This document shows, piece by piece, positions 43,927 to 52,095 of a DNA stretch of 60,975 nucleotides. The DNA is from Thermoplasmata archaeon. Lineage in GTDB: Archaea; Thermoplasmatota; Thermoplasmata; Thermoplasmatales; GCA-001856825. Under the pieces are notes generated by a model. The model ran no database searches. It was not told the origin of the DNA and saw nothing but the letters and a program-made list of their open reading frames with translations. Every line of letters starts with the position of its first letter. Position 1 is the stretch's first letter. A program made the translations under genes and the position numbers. The stretch spans positions 3,587 through 64,561 of the forward strand of contig JAGDXO010000020.1 in the NCBI GenBank assembly GCA_023256615.1, given 5' to 3'.

Positions 43927-44856
43927 TTAATCCTTGAGTTCTTCCATCACCATTGAGTTATGACCATCAATGAGTAGGAGAATTGATTTATCCTTGTGCT
44001 CAAACAGCAATGACCATATTGGAATATGTACGAGGAACACATCTGATATATCCACATTTACTTCTGCTGAAAGAAATCCATGAATTCTTTTTTGAAGTCT
44101 TCTTATCTCCCACTGCTGTAACCTTATTTTACCCTCTACTCTGGCTTTTTCCTCACCTATGTATCCATTTAAGAGCTTTACTGGACCAGAGATGTCGCTA
44201 GAATTCAGTTCCCTCCTTGCTGTAAGATTAAATATGTAATCTGGAGGCTGATACTGATTGAGGCTTTCTACGGCAATGACTGGATATTTTACTTCCCCTA
44301 CATCAGTTCCTGATTCCACTACGGTTTGGAAGTTAACAGTTGGGCCTGCAAATCCACCTCTCCCCCCCATTCCTACACCTATGAAACCTCCTGGTTGCGC
44401 TTCCTCTCTCTTGAATCTATATTGTGCAGTATATCCTGCATCTATAATCCAGTAAGGAACATTCATTAACTCTATTTTTTTGAGTGTACTTTTTTCAAAG
44501 AGATGTTTATGCAGAATACTCCTGTCAAGGAAATTTCTTGCAACATTTTCTGCATCTTCCTTCATTTTTACCTTTAAGTCTAGTATAAAATGCTTGTTAA
44601 TTTTCGACCAGCCAGCCGAGCCAAGAGAAATGGATGTGCCACAATACTGGCATACTACCATCGCTTCTCCAGCTTGTGGACTCAGTGGAGCTCCACAGCT
44701 AGGACATTTCATATCTTTTAGAATTTGATCCTGCCCGACATTTGAAACCTGTGCATCCCCCTGGTTAGATTGAGGGTTTGACTGTTGTGGTGCACCACAT
44801 TTAGGACAGAATAATGAATCATCTGGAATTTGCGCTCCGCATTTTCTGCAATACAT
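43927..44856 (-). CDS. Double zinc-ribbon protein (third gene of SPFH cassette)
   Basis: This 309-residue protein begins with two zinc ribbons, CRKCGAQIPDDSLFCPKCG (3-21) and CPSCGAPLSP...CQYCG (about 51-73). A soluble region follows with two P-W half motifs, VPYWIIDAGY and HIPIWSLLF, the second followed by SILLLIDGHNS, a pattern seen in zinc-ribbon proteins with a paired beta domain. No membrane segment is visible. Its ATG follows the SPFH gene stop with no gap. It is comparable in position to YdjG in the Bacillus ydjFGHI operon, though the YdjG membrane part is missing. Confidence 0.7.
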   Translation of the reverse strand: MYCRKCGAQIPDDSLFCPKCGAPQQSNPQSNQGDAQVSNVGQDQILKDMKCPSCGAPLSPQAGEAMVVCQYCGTSISLGSAGWSKINKHFILDLKVKMKEDAENVARNFLDRSILHKHLFEKSTLKKIELMNVPYWIIDAGYTAQYRFKREEAQPGGFIGVGMGGRGGFAGPTVNFQTVVESGTDVGEVKYPVIAVESLNQYQPPDYIFNLTARRELNSSDISGPVKLLNGYIGEEKARVEGKIRLQQWEIRRLQKRIHGFLSAEVNVDISDVFLVHIPIWSLLFEHKDKSILLLIDGHNSMVMEELKD

Positions 44857-46017
44857 TTATACCACCTTCTCACCGCAGTTAGGACAGAATTTAGCCCCTG
44901 CCGGTATTTCTGTACCGCACTTTGGGCATTTCTGGCTTAACGGTTTTCCGCATTCAGGACAGAATTTTGAATTTTTTGGTATATCCTTACCGCAGTATGG
45001 ACATTTCATAGTTTCGCCCGAAGAAAAATTATATCCGCATTCAGGACAGAATTTAGCGTTTTGATCGACTGTAGCTCCGCATTTAGGGCATTTTTTCCCA
45101 CCCTGATTTTGCTGAGGTGCCTGATTTATTCCCTGAGATATATTTGATGCCATTGGATAAGCCATACCTGCTCCAGCTCCCAGACCCATCCCTATTCCAA
45201 CTCCAGCCCCTGCAGCACCCGATGTATTTTTAGCTGCGTCCACCATTGCCTGGCCCGCCTGGAATTGAAGGTAATTCACCCCGAGGACCTGCATGCTTGA
45301 TCTTGCATCTACTGCCTTTTGGACTTCATCAGGTAAAGAGATGTTAAGCCCAGAAATCTTGTTGATTTCTATCCCATATTGATCAAAAGATGATTTGGAA
45401 TTTGCCAGAACTGCTTCCTCTATATTGATGAGATTTGACGGTAGATCTAGAACGGAAATACCCTGATCTTTCATCTTGCCCAGTATACTGTAAATTAACA
45501 ATACAACCTGCTCTCTTATCCTTTCCTCTACGTCTGCACTGGTTTCAGCAGCAAATGTTCCTACAAACTGATTTATAAAAATCGATGGATCGGAAATTCT
45601 GTACCTCATTTCTCCGAATATTCTTAACATTACAACACCGAAATCTTTGTCCCTAAAGGCATAAGGTTCCTTTGAGCCAAATTTTCCGTCAAATATTCTC
45701 CTTTGAATATAGTAAACTTCTGCCTGTTGCTGAATACCTGTAAGGAGTTTTACTATTTCTCCCACAATTGGGGCATTCAAATCTGTAAGAGCAAATCTTC
45801 CAGGTTTATCAAGGTATGCTATAGCCTTTCCATCCCTGTAAAAAACGGCAGTTTCATCTTCTCTAACAACTATATTGTCGTTTAGCCTTATAAGTCTTGG
45901 AACTTTCCACATTATATTTCCCTGCTTGAACTGATCTTCCCATTCCATCGTTATGGAACCGAAAACGCTTCCTCCATTAGGTGGAATTCCGCCGGGATTG
46001 TTTTTCTTAAAAACCAT
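44857..46017 (-). CDS. SPFH-domain protein with three C-terminal zinc ribbons (COG4260/YdjI-like)
   Basis: This 386-residue protein has an SPFH (stomatin/prohibitin-like) domain at about 20-255 (VVREDETAVFYRDGKAI, then ERIREQVVLLIYSILG), an Ala/Gly-rich linker (about 265-295) and three zinc ribbons: CPKCG...CPECG near 310, CPYCG...CPECG near 339 and CPKCG...CPNCG near 364. It has no membrane anchor, like YdjI of Bacillus, which is recruited to stressed membranes. It lies between two partner genes with zero-base spacing on both sides. A membrane-stress scaffold is the best inference. Confidence 0.8.
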   Translation of the reverse strand: MVFKKNNPGGIPPNGGSVFGSITMEWEDQFKQGNIMWKVPRLIRLNDNIVVREDETAVFYRDGKAIAYLDKPGRFALTDLNAPIVGEIVKLLTGIQQQAEVYYIQRRIFDGKFGSKEPYAFRDKDFGVVMLRIFGEMRYRISDPSIFINQFVGTFAAETSADVEERIREQVVLLIYSILGKMKDQGISVLDLPSNLINIEEAVLANSKSSFDQYGIEINKISGLNISLPDEVQKAVDARSSMQVLGVNYLQFQAGQAMVDAAKNTSGAAGAGVGIGMGLGAGAGMAYPMASNISQGINQAPQQNQGGKKCPKCGATVDQNAKFCPECGYNFSSGETMKCPYCGKDIPKNSKFCPECGKPLSQKCPKCGTEIPAGAKFCPNCGEKVV

Positions 46018-46539
46018 TTAAACCCCTCCATAAAGTAACTTTTCTCTTGAATCGTTGACTGTCTTAATATTTGATAGAGTATTCATTATCTGAGATACTG
46101 AGTCCGGATTTACTACCCCGCCCATTGCATCTTGATAAAATTTATTGGCAAGTTCGTTAAGATTAACTATCTGTTGAAATATCTGCATATCAAGATCATA
46201 TAATGAGGAAATTTTATTTGCATTGACCCTGATAGGTGCTGATATTCCAGAATATCCAGCAGTATGATGCTTTATGTCAGCTGCAAGCATCTGTATTTCA
46301 GACCTTATTTTTCCAACTGACTCCAAAGCCTTGAAGTTTGCACTTGAAACCAGACCTGCCTCACCATTCTTTATAATATCTATTATGGATAGCATTTTTT
46401 TATAAAGTTCATCCTTTAAATATATATCCGCGTCCCGGAGATCTTCATTTACCCTGTAACCGTGATAACCGGGGAATATAAGCTGCAGCCTTTTTATTGT
46501 CCCCCGGTCATCTACAATTTGATCTCTAATATCTGACAT
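46018..46539 (-). CDS. Helical protein, first gene of SPFH cassette
   Basis: This 173-residue protein is predicted mostly helical, with long amphipathic stretches (LYKKMLSIIDIIKNG, then FKALESVGKIRSEIQMLAADI, then QIFQQIVNLNELANKF) and no membrane segment or cysteine. I do not recognise the family. It occupies the place that PspA (YdjF) holds in the Bacillus ydjFGHI operon but is shorter and not clearly related. Its stop abuts the start of the SPFH gene. It shares a divergent AT-rich promoter region with the malic enzyme gene. Confidence 0.65.
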   Translation of the reverse strand: MSDIRDQIVDDRGTIKRLQLIFPGYHGYRVNEDLRDADIYLKDELYKKMLSIIDIIKNGEAGLVSSANFKALESVGKIRSEIQMLAADIKHHTAGYSGISAPIRVNANKISSLYDLDMQIFQQIVNLNELANKFYQDAMGGVVNPDSVSQIMNTLSNIKTVNDSREKLLYGGV

Positions 46540-46623
46540 TGATTATGGAAATGTTTTTTATTTAAATATTTTCCCTAATATGACAATAGACAATATTTAA
46601 CAACTTTCTTTTAATTCAGGGGT

Positions 46624-47961
46624 ATGAGAAACGAGGGTGAGAGTGGGGGAGAAATTTATAATGACCTAGCTTTAAAAAATTCGAAATATTTTCAAGGGAA
46701 AATACAAACTCTACCTAAGGTTCCTATAACCAGTCTTGACGATTTCTCCATATGGTATACTCCAGGAGTTGCTGCTGTTTCCAATAAAATAGCTCAGGAT
46801 AAAGACCTATCTTTCGAGATGACTTGGAGATGGAATACAGTCGCAATTATAACTGATGGTACAAGGGTTCTCGGACTCGGGAACATTGGTCCTGAAGCTT
46901 CTTTACCTGTGATGGAGGGGAAGGCACTAATATTCAAATATCTCGGAGGAGTAGATGCAATACCCGTCCCCATTAATGTTCATGAAAAGGAAAAAATGGT
47001 AGAAGTCGCAAGAGCTCTTGAACCTGCCTTTGGGGGCATAAATTTGGAAGATATAGAATCTCCAAAATGTTTTTACCTTCTCGAGACACTGAGAGAGAGC
47101 ATGAATATCCCTGTGTGGCACGATGATCAGTTAGGAACCGCAGGAGCTACACTTGCAGGAGCGTTTAACGCATTAAAAATCACAGGAAGAACACCGAAGG
47201 ATTCAAAAATTGTTTTCTTTGGATCTGGGGCAGCAAATGTAGCGACAGTAAAGTTGTTCAAGGCTGCAGGATTTGATTTAAACAATATAATAATGGTGGA
47301 CTCAAAGGGGATTTTACATCCAGAAAGGGAGGATATGGATAATCTTATGATCACCAATCCGTGGAAATATGAACTTGGTATCCAGACCAATGCTGAAAGA
47401 AGGAAGGGAAATATAGAGAATGCACTGGAAGGAGCTGATTTATTGGTAGCCGCTTCACATCCTGGCCCAGGTGTGATAAAGGGTGAATGGATAAGAAAAA
47501 TGAATAAGAGGGCAATAGTGTTTGCACTTGCCAACCCTGTACCGGAAATATGGCCAAGCGAAGCAAAGGAAAATGGTGCTGAGATAGTTGCAACTGGGAG
47601 ATCGGATTTCCCGAATCAGGTAAATAATAGCTTAGTTTTCCCAGGAGTATTCAGGGGAGCTCTTGATTCAAGAACAAGGAAAATTAATGAGGACATGATT
47701 GTCAAAGCATCCCAGGAACTTGCAAATTTTGCAGCGGAAAGGGGGCTTAATTCAAATTATATCATACCGACTATGGAAGATTGGGAGGTTTTCCCCAGGG
47801 TTGCTGCAACAATTGCAGATAGTGCTGTAAAGGAAAATTTTGCTAGAATCAAATTATCTAAGAATGAATTTCTTGAAAGGGCAAGGGAGATTATTTCCAA
47901 GAACAGGATGATGATAGAAAAACTCATGAAAGACGAATTAATAGAGGTGATGGTGAAATGA
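46624..47961 (+). CDS. maeB: Malic enzyme (oxaloacetate-decarboxylating malate dehydrogenase)
   Basis: This 445-residue enzyme oxidatively decarboxylates malate to pyruvate, producing NAD(P)H. It has the catalytic block SIWYTPGVAAVS, the metal region WHDDQLGTAGATLAGAFNAL split by normal spacing, the Rossmann motif VFFGSGAANVAT, and FALANPVPEIWP. It lacks the phosphotransacetylase-like extension of bacterial MaeB, the common short form. The GNAT gene overlaps its end by four bases. Confidence 0.94.
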   Translation: MRNEGESGGEIYNDLALKNSKYFQGKIQTLPKVPITSLDDFSIWYTPGVAAVSNKIAQDKDLSFEMTWRWNTVAIITDGTRVLGLGNIGPEASLPVMEGKALIFKYLGGVDAIPVPINVHEKEKMVEVARALEPAFGGINLEDIESPKCFYLLETLRESMNIPVWHDDQLGTAGATLAGAFNALKITGRTPKDSKIVFFGSGAANVATVKLFKAAGFDLNNIIMVDSKGILHPEREDMDNLMITNPWKYELGIQTNAERRKGNIENALEGADLLVAASHPGPGVIKGEWIRKMNKRAIVFALANPVPEIWPSEAKENGAEIVATGRSDFPNQVNNSLVFPGVFRGALDSRTRKINEDMIVKASQELANFAAERGLNSNYIIPTMEDWEVFPRVAATIADSAVKENFARIKLSKNEFLERAREIISKNRMMIEKLMKDELIEVMVK

Positions 47962-48434
47962 GTATGGAAATAAAGATTAGAGAAATAAAGGAAGAAGATG
48001 TTAGAGAGGCTGCGAATTTGATTGTAAGACTTAAAAAATTCAATTCAGAACACGATCCACTTTTTTCATTGAATGAAAAAATAGAGGAATCTGTGGTATC
48101 ATATCTGAAAAGTGCAATAAAACTCGAGACAAGGGATGCTATGATAGCAGAAAGTTCAAATAAGATAGTTGGAATTGTAATGGCAGATGTTAATGATAGG
48201 ATATTCTATGAACCTCTAAAGGAGGTAAGAATAACTGAACTATATGTTCTACCGGAGTTCAGAAAAGGTGGCTTGGGGAGAAAATTAATTGATGCCATAG
48301 TTGAGAAGGAGAAAAAGAAAGGATGCTCTGTACTCACTGTTGAATTCCCCACAGAGAATCTTGTAGCTCATAAATTCTATACAGGACTGGGAATGAGAAG
48401 CATAATATCTGTATATGGGAAGAAAATAAACTAA
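47958..48434 (+). CDS. GNAT-family N-acetyltransferase
   Basis: This 158-residue protein has the GNAT fold: a beta strand ending ITELYVLPEFRKGGLGRKLID, with the acetyl-CoA loop RKGGLG, and a later FYTGLGMRSI strand-helix. The acceptor is not visible; peptide N-termini, amino acids or polyamines are all possible. Its ATG overlaps the malic enzyme stop and the next gene starts two bases after its own stop, so it is the middle gene of a three-gene unit. Confidence 0.88.
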   Translation: MSMEIKIREIKEEDVREAANLIVRLKKFNSEHDPLFSLNEKIEESVVSYLKSAIKLETRDAMIAESSNKIVGIVMADVNDRIFYEPLKEVRITELYVLPEFRKGGLGRKLIDAIVEKEKKKGCSVLTVEFPTENLVAHKFYTGLGMRSIISVYGKKIN

Positions 48435-48436
48435 GC

Positions 48437-49387
48437 ATGAAAGCTGTAGTCATTAGGGAGCCAGGCGGGCTAATAAATACGAGGATAGAGGATATAGATG
48501 AACCTAGGAATGGAATAATCGTAAAGGTGGCATATGCAGGTCTTAATCCTGTGGACATAAATACAATCAGGGGGAAGACAAATTATAAATTAAATCCATA
48601 CCCTCATATCCCTGGGGCAGAATTTGTTGGTACTATAAGCGATCCTGGAAAATCCGAAAAATTCAAAAAGGGAGAGAGAGTTATTATTTTTCCAAGAATA
48701 TTTGATGGAACATGTGATAAATGCCTTGAAGGCAAAGAAGAATTATGCAGAAATGGCGGTATAATAGGCGTCACTTCCAATGGCGGCTTTGCAGAATACT
48801 TTTCCACAGACGAGGAACATCTGATCAGAATACCTGATGGCATGAGTTTTGAAGATGCAGTATCCTTGCCTGTAGGCGGATTGACATCTTATCATGCTTT
48901 AAAGCTTGCAAACTTAAAGAGTAATGAGCGTATTTTGGTAGTAGGTGCATCCGGCAATACTGGGATATATGGACTGATGATCGCGAAATATTTGGGAGCA
49001 AGGGTTTACTACATTTCTAGAAAGGAGTGGCTGAAGGACCTTGGTGCCGAGCCATGGAATGGAGAGACTGTAGATGTTATCTTAAATTCACTTGGTTCGG
49101 AGTTCTGGGATAAATACCTGGGTTATATGGATGCAGGTGGGAGGCTGGTTACTTTCGGCACATTCACTGGAGTTGAAGGAAAGCTCAACATTGCATATCT
49201 GTATACAGGCGAGAGATCAATAATTGGATCAACAGGTGGGACAAGGAAAGAAATGTTAGAACTTATAAATATAGTATTAAAAAATAATATGAAAAGCAAA
49301 ATATGGAAAATTTACAAATTAGAAGAATACGAAAAGGCAATAGAAGAATATGACAAAAAAGATGGGCGTATTTTGCTAAAGTTATAA
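48437..49387 (+). CDS. Medium-chain dehydrogenase/reductase (alcohol dehydrogenase-like)
   Basis: This 316-residue MDR protein has the N-terminal GroES-like domain (AYAGLNPVDINTIRG, PGAEFVGTI), a cysteine cluster CDKCLEGKEELC like the structural zinc loop, and the nucleotide-binding motif VVGASGNTGIYG. The catalytic zinc cysteine after the first strand is replaced (GLNPVD), so it may act as a quinone or enoyl reductase-type enzyme. Three rather than four cysteines are seen in the zinc loop. It is slightly shorter than usual. Substrate unknown. Confidence 0.85.
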   Translation: MKAVVIREPGGLINTRIEDIDEPRNGIIVKVAYAGLNPVDINTIRGKTNYKLNPYPHIPGAEFVGTISDPGKSEKFKKGERVIIFPRIFDGTCDKCLEGKEELCRNGGIIGVTSNGGFAEYFSTDEEHLIRIPDGMSFEDAVSLPVGGLTSYHALKLANLKSNERILVVGASGNTGIYGLMIAKYLGARVYYISRKEWLKDLGAEPWNGETVDVILNSLGSEFWDKYLGYMDAGGRLVTFGTFTGVEGKLNIAYLYTGERSIIGSTGGTRKEMLELINIVLKNNMKSKIWKIYKLEEYEKAIEEYDKKDGRILLKL

Positions 49388-49414
49388 ACAACCTAGAGTT
49401 TTAGTCTTACTAAC

Positions 49415-49494
49415 GCGGGGAGAGGGAATCGAACCCTCGATCCCATAGGGAAACGGCTTAGCAGGCCGTCGCCTTACCGCTCGGCTATCCCCGC
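49415..49494 (-). tRNA. tRNA-Ser (anticodon GCT)
   Basis: On the minus strand the sequence folds as GCGGGGA/TCCCCGC acceptor, ACGGC/GCCGT anticodon stem with loop CTGCTAA (anticodon GCT), a long variable arm with CCC/GGG stem, and GAGGG/CCCTC T-arm with TTCGATT. The long variable arm and GCT anticodon define tRNA-Ser for AGC/AGU. CCA is not encoded. The 5' end directly touches the stop codon of a small ORF, with no TATA box at the expected distance, so it is probably cut out of a longer transcript. Confidence 0.97.
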
Positions 49495-49656
49495 TTATAT
49501 TTTACCGAAACGGTCGGACATTTCGGTCGCGAGTTGCTCAAGTATTTCTTCCAGTTCATCACCTTCAAGTATGAGCTCGTCTCCATTGGGATTAGTAATT
49601 ACCACCTTAAAAGATTCACCATCATGATATACGTCAACTTCTGCCAACTTTTGCAT
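49495..49656 (-). CDS. Small acidic protein (53 aa) directly upstream of tRNA-Ser
   Basis: An ATG-to-TAA frame encodes 53 residues, beginning MQKLAEVDVYHDGESFKVV and continuing NPNGDELILEGDELEEILE. The pattern of two beta strands, an acidic turn and a long amphipathic helix looks like a real small domain. It is too short for usual callers. The TAA is immediately followed by the first base of tRNA-Ser. A 7-base hairpin (ACCGAAA/TTTCGGT, 49504-49527) covers its last codons. No family is recognised. Confidence 0.6.
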   Translation of the reverse strand: MQKLAEVDVYHDGESFKVVITNPNGDELILEGDELEEILEQLATEMSDRFGKI

Positions 49657-49772
49657 GTTTATCAAATGGTCATATCTACTATTTATTAATTTTTTTGCTG
49701 TAACTAGGTTAAATATTCGTAGTTTTGATAATTACTAAAAGTTAATCATTTTATGAGAGTCATATTCATTTA

Positions 49773-50294
49773 ATGAATGAAGCATATCCAAATGTAAGGG
49801 TACCTAAGTACAGGGCTATCGCGACCTTTCTTAAAATACCACTGGAGGACGAAAAATTTGAAACATTGATTAAACAGGTAAATGAAAATAAGGAAGATGG
49901 AATAGTTATGATAAAAATTGGGGATAGGGAAGTATGTTCCTTAAGGATTGAGGGAAAAAAGGTCTTCATCAATGAGATCATAGATGAGACCAAAAATGAA
50001 CTTGATGTTATCAATCAATTTCCAGTAAGCCATAGGGTGGTATTGAGGTCATTGATAATGAAGTATATTGAATCTCTCCAGGAAGATATCATTGAAGACT
50101 CTGATTTCCTCAAATTGGTAAAGGGAGATAATAAAGAGATTGATGAGGACAATCTTAAGTTTATACTTAATGTATGGGGAAGATTCTGGGAAGTTAGAAC
50201 CAGGTTCAGAGGAGATTCAAATGACGGGATATATATAATAAGAGAGAGGGATGTGTATGATGAAAATGATAAAAATACATTAAATATTCATTAA
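49773..50294 (+). CDS. Hypothetical protein, charged alpha/beta
   Basis: This 173-residue protein is rich in Glu, Asp, Lys and Ile with no cysteine, no membrane segment and no motif I recognise. Strands such as VMIKIGDREVCSLRIEGKKVFI and a helical part RVVLRSLIMKYIESL suggest a compact fold, ending with a tryptophan-containing segment (LNVWGRFWEVRTRF). It overlaps the convergent HMG-CoA reductase gene by four bases. It could be a Thermoplasmatales-specific protein. Confidence 0.6.
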   Translation: MNEAYPNVRVPKYRAIATFLKIPLEDEKFETLIKQVNENKEDGIVMIKIGDREVCSLRIEGKKVFINEIIDETKNELDVINQFPVSHRVVLRSLIMKYIESLQEDIIEDSDFLKLVKGDNKEIDEDNLKFILNVWGRFWEVRTRFRGDSNDGIYIIRERDVYDENDKNTLNIH

Positions 50295-51553
50295 TTTTTG
50301 TTCCTTATTCCGTTTAATATTTCTAATGCAACATCTGCTCTGATTGCCTTTCTTTTAATCATCTCTTCAGCTACTTTGTCTATTTCACTACCAGTAGCGC
50401 CAGCAGATATAGCAACGTTTCTTGCGTGAAGTTCCATATGGCCTTTTTGGATTCCTTCCATTGCGAGAGCTCTTATAGCTGCAAAGTTCTGTGCTAATCC
50501 TACTGAAGCCAGTACATTGGAGAACTCCTTTGCCGAGTCAACCCTTAAAATTTTTCTCATTATTTTAGCCTTTGGATGCGATGCAGTGGCTCCTCCAACT
50601 ATCCCCACTGCCATTGGTATTTCTATTGAGCCTACAAGATCACCATCTTCATTCTTTTCCCATTTTGTAATAGATGTATAACCATTCAATGCAGCATAGG
50701 CATGAGCACCAGCCTCTATGGCCCGCCAGTCGTTAGCAGTAGCCACCAAGACTGCATCAATACCATTCATTATGCCTTTATTGTGAGTTGTTGCCCTGTA
50801 AGGATCCAGAATTGCAAATTTATATGCTTCAATTATGCCGTTGACTGCGTCCTCACCTCCAATAGTTTCCTTATCGAATATGGCATAAGCTCTTGCTATC
50901 CTGTATGTAGCTAAATTGCTCAATATTCTCAATCTAACTTTTCCTTTTGATATCTGGGATATATATGGAGCAAGTGTTTCAGCCATTGTATTGACTGCAT
51001 TTGCGCCCATTGCATCCCTAACGTCGACAAGAAGATGTACAACTATCATTGGTTCCTTTTCATCCAGTACTCTTACTTCTATGTCTTTAGCGCCTCCTCC
51101 CAATTTTACAAGTACTGGATCCTGTCTGTTGGCTATTTCAATTAGGTCCTTTTTCTTCTCCAAAATCCTGAACTTGGCCCCAAAAGGATCGCTCATGCCG
51201 CTAACCTCTATCTGACCGATCATTATGGGTTCTGATGATACCGCCTTGAATCCTCCTTTAACTCGTGCCATCTTTGCGGCATTGGAAGCTGCGGCAACTA
51301 CACTTGGTTCCTCTATTGCCATAGGTATAAGATAATCCTTATCATTTATCAGAAAATTAACGGCAATTCCTATCGGTATCTCCATTACGCTTATGACGTT
51401 TTCAATCATGTGGTCTGCAAGATTCTCTCCTAGACCTCCCATATTCCTTAGTAGTGAAATTTCCTCCTCTGTTAGATCTGAGAATTTCTTAAGGAACTCT
51501 CTCCTTTCCTCAAGATTTAATTTATAAAATCCAGGTATATTTGATCCTGTCAT
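50291..51553 (-). CDS. mvaA: Hydroxymethylglutaryl-CoA reductase, class II
   Basis: This 420-residue enzyme reduces HMG-CoA to mevalonate for isoprenoid lipid synthesis. It opens IPGFYKLNLEERREFL, has ENVISVMEIPIGIAVNF with the catalytic Glu, DAMGANAVNTMAE, ATANDWRAIEAGAHAYA with Asp region, and GHMELHARN with the catalytic His. These are class II (bacterial, Pseudomonas mvaA-type) features, not the class I enzyme of most archaea. Thermoplasmatales and a few other archaea are known to have replaced class I by class II through transfer. Cofactor preference is not readable. Confidence 0.94.
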   Translation of the reverse strand: MTGSNIPGFYKLNLEERREFLKKFSDLTEEEISLLRNMGGLGENLADHMIENVISVMEIPIGIAVNFLINDKDYLIPMAIEEPSVVAAASNAAKMARVKGGFKAVSSEPIMIGQIEVSGMSDPFGAKFRILEKKKDLIEIANRQDPVLVKLGGGAKDIEVRVLDEKEPMIVVHLLVDVRDAMGANAVNTMAETLAPYISQISKGKVRLRILSNLATYRIARAYAIFDKETIGGEDAVNGIIEAYKFAILDPYRATTHNKGIMNGIDAVLVATANDWRAIEAGAHAYAALNGYTSITKWEKNEDGDLVGSIEIPMAVGIVGGATASHPKAKIMRKILRVDSAKEFSNVLASVGLAQNFAAIRALAMEGIQKGHMELHARNVAISAGATGSEIDKVAEEMIKRKAIRADVALEILNGIRNKN

Positions 51554-51609
51554 ACTTTCATTATGAAGGATTTGAATAAAGATTTATCTAAAAATAATAT
51601 AACAATAAA

Positions 51610-52095
51610 ATGATTTCCTCTACACCCCTAATAGTTCATAAAAATGAGGATGATCCGAAGAAATGCACAGCGAGAAAGTTAAAGAGACTTAATCTTGCTG
51701 AATTTATAGGGTTTATACCTAGAAGTGCCATAGTTCTTTATCCTGATTCAGAGATCAGGATTTCTAAGAATGATTCTTCCTTCAGGTATCTTCTAGCAAT
51801 GGATGTTTCCTGGAAAAATATAGAAAATTATTCATTTAAGGGATATCAGGTAAGGTCTCTTCCTTACCTTTTAGCTGCCAACCCGGTTAATTATGGAAAA
51901 CCTTATAAATTATCTACTGCCGAGGCTATAGCAGCTGCATATTACATTATGGACATGAAAGAAATTTCCTTGAAAATTTTAAATGTTTTTTCATGGGGCA
52001 TCCAGTTCCTGAATCTAAATAGAAACCCGCTAGAGGATTATGCTAAAGCTAGTAATTCAGATGAGATTAAAAAAATTGAATTGGAATATATCTAA
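51610..52095 (+). CDS. tsr3: 16S rRNA aminocarboxypropyltransferase Tsr3
   Basis: This 161-residue enzyme transfers an aminocarboxypropyl group from AdoMet to a small-subunit rRNA nucleotide during ribosome maturation. Family blocks are DPKKCTARKLKRL near the start, ALDxSWKN-like AMDVSWKNIE, and RSLPYLLAANPVNYGKPYKL followed by STAEAIAAAYYI. The ATG at 51610 gives the standard start and length. It overlaps the convergent PP-loop gene by four bases. Confidence 0.93.
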   Translation: MISSTPLIVHKNEDDPKKCTARKLKRLNLAEFIGFIPRSAIVLYPDSEIRISKNDSSFRYLLAMDVSWKNIENYSFKGYQVRSLPYLLAANPVNYGKPYKLSTAEAIAAAYYIMDMKEISLKILNVFSWGIQFLNLNRNPLEDYAKASNSDEIKKIELEYI

